Part shown: positions 34,601-42,440 of the stretch, piece after piece
Numbering within the stretch: the stretch's first letter is position 1
How the letters are laid out: every line of letters starts with the position of its first letter
Made by a program: the position numbers and the translations under genes
The notes under the pieces: generated by a model
What the model was told of the DNA's origin: nothing
Databases searched by the model: none
The model's input: the letters and a program-made list of their open reading frames with translations, nothing else
Assembly: GCF_002934665.1 (NCBI RefSeq)
Contig: NZ_NIRS01000010.1
Location: 124,001 to 188,000 of the forward strand
DNA: 64,000 nt
Direction: 5' to 3'
Source of the DNA: Pseudomonas laurylsulfatiphila
GTDB lineage: Bacteria; Pseudomonadota; Gammaproteobacteria; Pseudomonadales; Pseudomonadaceae

Positions 34601-34873
34601 GAACGGATTGAAGATCGCCATCTCCGCCAGCAGATCGACCTCGATCCGCAGCTCTTCGGTTTTTTCCGGGAACACCAGCCGCGCCAGGTAATTGCCCTGA
34701 GGGTCCTGCTGCCAGTTGATGAAGTGCTGCTCGGGCGAGACTTTCAGCGCATAAGACAGAATCCGCGTGCGGCTGTGGGCGGCAGGACGCAGGCGAACAA
34801 TCTGCGGACCCAGCTCGACAGCGCGGTCATAGCGGTAATGCGTGACATGGTGCAATGCGACATGAATCGACAC
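31601..34873 (-). CDS. Large transglutaminase-like protein with DUF2126 C-terminus
   Basis: A 1090-residue protein. Residues 1-90 are a transglutaminase-like N domain, about 150-260 a papain-fold core with Cys180 (SGSCRDSAW), His229 (LHAWCEVY) and Asp245 (WIGLDATSG), and the remaining ~800 residues the DUF2126 region, including TMGGEPTFVSIDDPDGAEWN and GRHTGTGGGNHFVLGGATP. A GTG start is chosen because AGGAGG lies six bases upstream. First gene of the cluster. The second transglutaminase and an amide-forming ATP-grasp suggest making and breaking of a peptide-like product; the substrate is unknown. Confidence 0.88.
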   Translation of the reverse strand: MSIHVALHHVTHYRYDRAVELGPQIVRLRPAAHSRTRILSYALKVSPEQHFINWQQDPQGNYLARLVFPEKTEELRIEVDLLAEMAIFNPFDFFLEPYAEKIPFTYAADERKELAPYLETLPLTPKFKAYLDGIDRTPLPAVDFLVALNQRLSEDIDYLIRMEPGVQTPEHTLEHASGSCRDSAWLLVQLLRNLGLAARFVSGYLIQLTADVKSLDGPSGTEVDFTDLHAWCEVYLPGAGWIGLDATSGLFAGEGHIPLACSPDPSSAAPISGLVEPCECEFSHEMSVERIWEAPRVTKPYTEDQWLAIQALGRQIDADLLEGDVRLTMGGEPTFVSIDDPDGAEWNTAALGPDKRRLSAELFQRMRKHYAPNGLVHFGQGKWYPGEQLPRWSLNCYWRRDGVPIWHNSALIADEQQDYGADGALAGRFLASVAERLKLPTRFVFPAYEDNFYYLWREGMLPQNVSAEDSRLEEPLERARLRKVFSQGLDKVIGQVLPLARTAKGDQWQSGRWYLRDEHCRLVPGDSPLGYRLPLGSQPWVKAAEYPFIHAQDPNQAFPPLPDTGQLQRQGAAVAEERAPKIDESADWLTRTAFCAEAREGRLYLFMPPLERVEDYLELVAAIEATAEELMCPVLLEGYEPPSDPRLSNFRITPDPGVIEVNVQPSATWDELVERTEFLYEEARQTRLTTEKFMIDGRHTGTGGGNHFVLGGATPGDSPFLRRPDLLRSLISYWHNHPSLSYLFSGLFIGPTSQAPRVDEARNDALYELEIAFAQMPEAGEECPPWLVDRLLRNLLIDVTGNTHRAEFCIDKLYSPDGATGRLGLLELRAFEMPPHSRMSLAQQLLLRALVARFWREPYAPPKLARWGTELHDRFLLPHFIEQDFADVIVDLNAAGYPVRAEWFAAHLEFRFPKVGDYAVSGIALELRQALEPWHVLGEEGAMGGTVRYVDSSLERLQVKLSGLPPQRYLLTCNGIPVPLQPTGRVGEFVAGVRFRAWQPANCLQPTIPVHAPLVFDLLDTWMQRSLGGCQYHVAHPGGRNYDSLPVNANEAESRRMARFFRIGHTPGKLPVPHLDINDELPMTLDLRRF

Positions 34874-35069
34874 GGCGTGCCTCCTGCGAGCCTTGAGCGT
34901 ATGGGAAAGCGCGCAAGACTTATGCCATCGCGCATTACTGGCGCTTTCTTCGGTTGCCTGAGGCAGTACAGCACCAAAACCGGGCGATGCAGGAAAATGG
35001 GTTGATTATGTTGCACGTAAATGTGGCGAGTGGGGTTTCGCCTGGGAAGCTCTTTGGTGAATGTACCGC

Positions 35070-35142
35070 CCTCTTCGCGAGCAGACTCGCTCCCACAGGA
35101 GAAATGCATTTCATTGTGGGAGCGAGCCCGCTCGCGAAGAGG
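35070..35142. repeat. REPIN, GTGGGAGCGAGCCCGCTCGCGA type
   Basis: Inverted REP pair upstream of the transglutaminase cluster, between it and ygiQ. Confidence 0.9.
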
Positions 35143-35201
35143 CCAGTTGCCATAACCCACTCTCGGGCTGTGATACAGCTTTTACTCTTCCCGGAATGCA
35201 A

Positions 35202-35225
35202 AACGCCAACCCGAAGGTTGGCGTT
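35202..35225 (-). terminator. Terminator of ygiQ
   Basis: Stem AACGCCAACC-CGAA-GGTTGGCGTT with a short T run on the minus strand, 20 bp after the ygiQ stop. Confidence 0.85.
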
Positions 35226-35245
35226 CTGTTCAGCGCAGGCGAGGT

Positions 35246-37552
<2,307 letters not shown>

Positions 37553-37669
37553 GTCGATAACCGGTGTTGGCTTTCATTGAATTTCGCGGGCGCGGAATAT
37601 AGCACAAATTTTGACCAATTCCGACGGCTGTGGTCGGAAATTGGTGGAAGCTCTGGCACACGCAACCCA

Positions 37670-37802
37670 TGTGGCGAGGGAGCTTGCTCCCGCTCGACTG
37701 CGAAGCAGTCGCAAAACCAGCAAATGCGGTGTGTCTGAATCAGTACCGTTGCAGGTATTGGGGCTGCTGCGCAGCCCAGCGGGAGCAAGCTCCCTCGCCA
37801 CA
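37670..37802. repeat. Composite REPIN, GTGGCGAGGGAGCTTGCTCCCGC type
   Basis: Outer arms TGTGGCGAGGGAGCTTGCTC and the inverse enclose two small inner hairpins (CGACTGC-GAA-GCAGTCG and GGGCTGC-TGC-GCAGCCC). It lies between divergent ygiQ and convergent-side dnaB end and is the only element of this subfamily here. Confidence 0.88.
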
Positions 37803-37820
37803 GAGGCCCCGCATCAACAG

Positions 37821-39218
37821 TTACTCGTCGTCGTCGAAGTTATAGCTGCCCGGCGCGAGGTTCTCGAATCGGGTGTACTTACCGATAAAGGCCAGGCGGA
37901 TAAAGCCGATCGGCCCGTTCCGCTGCTTGCCGATGATGATCTCGGCAATGCCCTTGTGCTCGGTTTCCGGGTGATACACCTCGTCGCGGTACACGAACAT
38001 GATCACGTCGGCGTCCTGCTCGATCGCTCCGGATTCCCGCAAGTCGGAGTTCACCGGGCGTTTGTTTGGCCGCTGTTCCAGGGAGCGGTTGAGCTGCGAG
38101 AGCGCCACCACCGGGCAGTTGAATTCCTTGGCCAGGGCTTTCAGGGATCGGGAGATCTCGGAAATCTCGTTGGTCCGGTTGTCACCGCTTGAACCCGGGA
38201 TCTGCATCAGCTGCAGGTAGTCGATCATGATCAGGCCGACATCACCGTGTTCGCGCACCAGACGGCGAGTTCGGGCGCGCATTTCCGACGGACTGATGCC
38301 CGCGGTATCGTCGATGAACAGCTTGCGGTCGTTGAGCAGGTTGACCGCCGAGGTCAGGCGCGGCCAGTCGTCGTCTTCCAACTGACCGGAACGCACCTTG
38401 GTCTGGTCGATGCGGCCGAGGGAAGACAGCATACGCATGATCAGCGATTCGCCTGGCATCTCGAGGGAGTACACCAGGACGGCCTTCTCGCTGCGCAGCA
38501 CGGCGTTTTCCACCAGGTTCATCGCAAAGGTGGTTTTACCCATGGACGGACGGCCGGCGACGATGATCAGGTCGGCCGGTTGCAGGCCGCTGGTTTTCTC
38601 GTCGAGGTCGGTGTAGCCGGTGGACAGGCCGGTGATGGCGTTGTCGGTATTGAACAGGGTGTCGATGCGGTCGATGGCCTTGGTCAGCAGGTCGTTGACG
38701 CCCACCGGGCCACCGGTTTTTGGCCGCGCTTCGGCAATCTGAAAGATCTGGCGCTCGGCTTCGTCGAGAATCTCGGCGGCGGTACGGCCTTCCGGATTGA
38801 AAGCGCTATCGGCGATTTCGGTGCTGATGCCGATCAATTGACGCAATGTCGCCCGTTCGCGAACGATCTGCGCATAGGCCTTGATGTTGGCGACGGACGG
38901 CGTATTTTTCGCCAGTTCGCCGAGGTAACCGAGGCCGCCGACCTGTGAAGTCTGACCTTCCTTGTCCAGTTGCTCGGACAGGGTCACGACGTCGATCGGC
39001 ATGTTCTGATCGGCCAATTTGGCGATCGCACGGAAAATCAGACGGTGGTCATGCCGATAGAAATCGCCGTCGGAGACCTGATCGAGCACGCGCTCCCAGG
39101 CGTTGTTGTCCAGCATCAGACCACCGAGCACAGCCTGTTCGGCCTCGATGGAATGCGGCGGCACCTTCAGCGCGGCGGTTTGCAGGTCGTATTGCTCGGG
39201 AGCTAAGATTTCGTTCAT
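37821..39218 (-). CDS. dnaB: Replicative DNA helicase DnaB
   Basis: A 465-residue hexameric helicase that unwinds DNA ahead of the replication fork. An N-terminal primase-interaction domain (PHSIEAEQAVLGGLMLDN) is joined to a RecA-like domain with Walker A GRPSMGKTT near residue 210 and the DnaB motifs LIMIDYLQLM and SQLNRSLEQR. No intein is present. The ATG at 39218 gives the usual MNEI start; the frame runs open to 39344. It follows rplI after a terminator hairpin, the common gene order. Confidence 0.97.
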   Translation of the reverse strand: MNEILAPEQYDLQTAALKVPPHSIEAEQAVLGGLMLDNNAWERVLDQVSDGDFYRHDHRLIFRAIAKLADQNMPIDVVTLSEQLDKEGQTSQVGGLGYLGELAKNTPSVANIKAYAQIVRERATLRQLIGISTEIADSAFNPEGRTAAEILDEAERQIFQIAEARPKTGGPVGVNDLLTKAIDRIDTLFNTDNAITGLSTGYTDLDEKTSGLQPADLIIVAGRPSMGKTTFAMNLVENAVLRSEKAVLVYSLEMPGESLIMRMLSSLGRIDQTKVRSGQLEDDDWPRLTSAVNLLNDRKLFIDDTAGISPSEMRARTRRLVREHGDVGLIMIDYLQLMQIPGSSGDNRTNEISEISRSLKALAKEFNCPVVALSQLNRSLEQRPNKRPVNSDLRESGAIEQDADVIMFVYRDEVYHPETEHKGIAEIIIGKQRNGPIGFIRLAFIGKYTRFENLAPGSYNFDDDE

Positions 39219-39277
39219 GGCCACTTGGTTTTTTTTGGAAAGCAGGAATGTAAAAACTGGGATGCCAGAAAGACAAA

Positions 39278-39306
39278 GGGCACGACCTGTAAACAGGATC
39301 GTGCCC
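39278..39306 (-). terminator. Terminator between rplI and dnaB
   Basis: Long stem GGGCACGA-CCTGT/ACAGG-TCGTGCCC with one bulge and a T-rich minus-strand tail. It should end the rpsF-rplI operon and leave dnaB with its own promoter or partial read-through. Confidence 0.8.
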
Positions 39307-39351
39307 GATGTTACCGGCAAGCACCCGAGGGTGCCAGCCGACAAGTGCTGC

Positions 39352-39798
39352 TTAAGCTGCTACCACGACAACGCGTACGGTGGCTTCAACTTCGGCGTGC
39401 AGGTGCACGGCTACGTCGAATTCGCCTACGTTGCGGATGGTGCCGTTCGGCAGACGAACTTCGCTCTTCTGCACTTCAACGCCGGAGGCGGTCAGTGCGT
39501 CAGCGATGTCGTGAGTACCGATCGAACCGAACAGCTTGCCTTCGTCGCCAGCGGTGGCAGTGATGGTCACTTCCAGCTCGGCCAGTTGGGCAGCGCGGCT
39601 TTCAGCCGATGCTTTGCGATCTGCTGCAGCTTTTTCCAGCTCAGCGCGACGCTCTTCGAACGCAGCCAGGTTGGCTGGGGTCGCAGCGGTAGCTTTGCCG
39701 TAAGGCAGCAGGTAGTTACGACCGTAACCAGCCTTAACGTTCACTTTGTCACCCAGGTTGCCCAGGTTGGTGACTTTTTCCAGAAGGATCAGTTGCAT
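39352..39798 (-). CDS. rplI: 50S ribosomal protein L9
   Basis: A 148-residue ribosomal protein of standard length. The N-terminal MQLILLEKVTNLGNLGDKVNVKAGYGRNYL is the L9 signature, followed by the connecting helix (about 41-75) and the C-terminal domain. It binds 23S rRNA near the L1 stalk and helps frame maintenance. Last gene of rpsF-rpsR-DUF2232-rplI. Confidence 0.98.
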   Translation of the reverse strand: MQLILLEKVTNLGNLGDKVNVKAGYGRNYLLPYGKATAATPANLAAFEERRAELEKAAADRKASAESRAAQLAELEVTITATAGDEGKLFGSIGTHDIADALTASGVEVQKSEVRLPNGTIRNVGEFDVAVHLHAEVEATVRVVVVAA

Positions 39799-39817
39799 GT
39801 GAAAATCCTCTTAACTT

Positions 39818-40711
39818 TTAACCTTCACCGTTCGCGTTATCGGCATCTTTCGGTGCCGAACGACCGCGAAAATCAATCAGGCTGTCGACGATGGCCAGGA
39901 CCACCAGCAACGGATAGATCAGTTGCATGAACAGCAACAGCGTCACGTACAACCCCACCAGCCAGAACCTGGCCAGTCGCTTCTGCGCCACCAGCCCGTG
40001 AATCAGGGCCAGCCCGGCGAACACCAGCGGTACGCTGCACAACGGCGTCAACATGGCCATCTGCGGACCGATGTTCGGCCCCAGAAGCATGCACGCCAGC
40101 AGCAACATCGCCGGCAACAGCGGGAAGCGGATGGCGCGAAACTCGCGACCAAAACCGCCCGGGTTGTACAACAACGCCTGCCAGTAGCGCCCGACAAGCA
40201 GGCTCAGCAAGCTGACGATTTGCAACAACGCCGCAATCAGGCCGGTCAGGACCGGTGCAATCAGGGACGCGAAACGCGCTTGTTCGTCTACCGACAACTT
40301 CTGGTAGACATCGCCGAGTAGCGACGGCATGACTTTGATCAAAGCCTGCGCCAGCATCTCGATCTGGGGAGCAAAAGCTGTCCCCAACACCACTGAAAAC
40401 ACCACTCCCATCGCTATGCTGACCAGCAGCACGCGGTTCCAGGACTCGCTTGCGCGCAAAACCAACGCAAGGCTCGCAGACCCCAGCAGCACCAGAAGTG
40501 CACGTGGGTCGTCGGAGTAAAGCCACCAGGCCAATGCCGGCAGCAGTCCCAGAGCAAGAACGCCCAGGGCGTCCCTCAATCCGCGCCGCAGGAGCACAAG
40601 GCATCCGGCGGCAGCACCCAACCAATACAACAACGGCAATGCCGCGCATCCAGCCACTACCAGAGTGGCCTGCATACGGCCGCGCATGATGAACTCAGCT
40701 ATGGCCCGCAT
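39818..40711 (-). CDS. DUF2232-type membrane protein in the S6/L9 operon
   Basis: A 297-residue inner-membrane protein with about eight hydrophobic helices, in the YybS/DUF2232 group. It lies between rpsR and rplI, the position this gene usually takes in Pseudomonas. Function is unknown; Gram-positive relatives resemble small-molecule transporter components. It starts 36 nt after the rpsR stop. Confidence 0.75.
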   Translation of the reverse strand: MRAIAEFIMRGRMQATLVVAGCAALPLLYWLGAAAGCLVLLRRGLRDALGVLALGLLPALAWWLYSDDPRALLVLLGSASLALVLRASESWNRVLLVSIAMGVVFSVVLGTAFAPQIEMLAQALIKVMPSLLGDVYQKLSVDEQARFASLIAPVLTGLIAALLQIVSLLSLLVGRYWQALLYNPGGFGREFRAIRFPLLPAMLLLACMLLGPNIGPQMAMLTPLCSVPLVFAGLALIHGLVAQKRLARFWLVGLYVTLLLFMQLIYPLLVVLAIVDSLIDFRGRSAPKDADNANGEG

Positions 40712-40747
40712 GCATTCAATCCTTTGCTACGTGTCGACTGCCCGGTC

Positions 40748-40978
40748 TCAGCGGCCGTGGCTGTCGGTGTAGGCCAGCAGGGCCAGGAAGCGGGCGCGCT
40801 TGATAGCGGTGGCCAGCTGACGCTGATAACGAGCTTTGGTACCGGTGATGCGGCTTGGAACAATTTTGCCGGTCTCGGATACGTAGGCTTTCAGAGTGTT
40901 GAGATCTTTGTAATCGATCTCTTTCACGTCTTCAGCGGTGAAGCGGCAGAATTTACGACGACGGAAGAAACGTGCCAT
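40748..40978 (-). CDS. rpsR: 30S ribosomal protein S18
   Basis: A 76-residue protein of the expected size, starting [26 protein letters not shown], the S18 signature with the rRNA-contacting basic N-terminus. It pairs with S6 on the small-subunit platform. It follows rpsF after 28 nt. Confidence 0.98.
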
Positions 40979-41006
40979 TTGATAGGCTCCTTAAAAGGTC
41001 CGTGGA

Positions 41007-41429
41007 TTACTCGTCAGCGTTATCGCTGTTGTCGCTGTCATCACTGTCAACGCTTTCAGCGCCTTCGTGCTCAGGACGGTCGCGACGCTCACGGCGCTCA
41101 CTGCGGTTTTCTTCAGCCTTGAGCATCTCGGACTGGCCGGTAACGGCTTCGTCGCGACGGATGACTAGGTTACGGATCACTGCATCGTTGTAGCGGAAGT
41201 TGTCTTCCAGCTCGGCCAGGGCCTTGCCAGTGCACTCAACGTTCAGCATCACGTAGTGAGCCTTGTGAACATTGTTGATTGCGTAGGCCAGTTGACGACG
41301 GCCCCAATCTTCCAGACGGTGGATTTTGCCGCCGTCTTCTTCGATCAGCTTGGTGTAACGCTCAACCATGCCGCCGACTTGCTCGCTTTGATCCGGGTGG
41401 ACCAAAAAGATGATTTCGTAATGACGCAT
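41007..41429 (-). CDS. rpsF: 30S ribosomal protein S6
   Basis: A 140-residue S6 with the N-terminal MRHYEIIFLVHPDQSEQV strand and the AYAINNVHKAHYVMLNVE core. The C-terminal tail (about 110-140) begins basic and ends in an acidic run of Ser-Asp and Asn-Asp pairs finishing ADE. S6 tails are glutamylated by RimK in E. coli and Pseudomonas. First gene of the operon; a hairpin sits in its leader. Confidence 0.97.
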   Translation of the reverse strand: MRHYEIIFLVHPDQSEQVGGMVERYTKLIEEDGGKIHRLEDWGRRQLAYAINNVHKAHYVMLNVECTGKALAELEDNFRYNDAVIRNLVIRRDEAVTGQSEMLKAEENRSERRERRDRPEHEGAESVDSDDSDNSDNADE

Positions 41430-41450
41430 GAATGCTCCTTACGGGTTGTA

Positions 41451-41475
41451 GCCTGCCGCTCAAAAGCGGTCAGAC
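41451..41475 (-). promoter_or_regulatory. Hairpin in the rpsF leader, possible S6:S18 operator
   Basis: On the minus strand, 21 bases upstream of the rpsF ATG, GUCUG-A-CCGCU-uuug-AGCGG-CAGGC forms a stem with one bulged A. S6:S18 autoregulatory hairpins are known in rpsF leaders of many bacteria. Identity with that motif is inferred from position and the CCG-containing stem only. Confidence 0.35.
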
Positions 41476-41628
41476 AAGGAGTGAATGACACTTATGGACT
41501 TGCGGACGCTAGACACGTTGGTGCCTGCCATCACAGCAAGGGGCGCAATTGTAGAGAAGGGGCGAGAGAGGCGCAAGGTAATTGGTGATTATTTGAACAA
41601 CCACACATTCATGCCACACCACAAAACA

Positions 41629-41658
41629 CTGTGGGAGCGAGCTTGCTCGCTCCCACAG
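41629..41658. repeat. Solitary REP palindrome
   Basis: CTGTGGGAGCGAG-CTTG-CTCGCTCCCACAG: one uninterrupted palindrome, not the usual doublet. It lies just beyond the 3' end of rlmB and upstream of the rpsF promoter region. Confidence 0.85.
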
Positions 41659-41672
41659 GGACTGCAACCGGA

Positions 41673-42440
41673 TCAGGCTTTCTTGGCGGCAGCCTTGGCT
41701 TTGACACTGCGCTGGCGTTGCGCTTCGAACAGGCAAACGCCGGTCGCCACGGAAACGTTGAGACTGCTGACGCTACCGGCCATCGGCAGGTTCACCAGAT
41801 AATCGCAATGCTCGCGGGTCAGGCGACGCATGCCCTTGCCTTCGGCGCCCATGATCAGGATGGTCGGACCGGTGAGATCCTGGTCATACAGACTGACCTC
41901 AGCCTCGCCGGCCGTACCGACAACCCACAAGCCGCGCTGCTGGAGCTTTTCCAGGGTGCGCGCCAGGTTGGTCACGGCAACGAGCGGAATCACTTCCGCC
42001 GCGCCGCAGGCGATTTTTCGTACAACCGGCGTCAGGGTAGCCGACTTGTCCTTCGGTACGATCACTGCCAGCGCGCCCGCCGCATCGGCGGAACGCAAGC
42101 AGGCACCGAGGTTGTGCGGATCGGTCACGCCGTCAAGCACCAGCAACAACGGCGCGCCGTCGGTGCGATCGAGCAGTTCGTCAAGCATTGCCTCGCCCCA
42201 GACCTGGCTCGGACTCACCTCCGCGACCACGCCTTGGTGCACGCCTTCAACCCAGGCGTCCATTTCGCGACGCTCGGCCTGACCGACCTGGACCCGGTTT
42301 TCGTTGGCCAGCTCAATCAGCGTCTGGACCCGAGGGTCATTGCGGCCTTCGGCCAGCCAGATCTGCTTGACGCGTTTCGGGTGGTGACGCAACAACGCTT
42401 CTACAGCATGAACGCCGTAGATCTTTTCCAACTGACTCAT
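41673..42440 (-). CDS. rlmB: 23S rRNA (guanosine-2251-2'-O)-methyltransferase
   Basis: A 255-residue SPOUT methyltransferase. The N-terminal substrate-binding domain (EKIYGVHAVEALLRHHPKRV) leads to the knotted domain with DGVTDPHNLGACLRSADAAG, ILIMGAEGKGMRRLTREHCDYLVNLPM and SLNVSVATGVCLFEA, the three TrmH/RlmB motifs. It 2'-O-methylates G2251 in the peptidyl-transferase P loop. The start overlaps the rnr stop by 4 nt, so it is coupled to RNase R. Confidence 0.96.
   Translation of the reverse strand: MSQLEKIYGVHAVEALLRHHPKRVKQIWLAEGRNDPRVQTLIELANENRVQVGQAERREMDAWVEGVHQGVVAEVSPSQVWGEAMLDELLDRTDGAPLLLVLDGVTDPHNLGACLRSADAAGALAVIVPKDKSATLTPVVRKIACGAAEVIPLVAVTNLARTLEKLQQRGLWVVGTAGEAEVSLYDQDLTGPTILIMGAEGKGMRRLTREHCDYLVNLPMAGSVSSLNVSVATGVCLFEAQRQRSVKAKAAAKKA

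Noticed and set aside
32069..35005. A 978-codon plus-strand frame opposite the DUF2126 gene
   Set aside because: It is an antisense shadow in high-GC DNA. The minus-strand frame has intact domains, a catalytic triad and a strong ribosome site.
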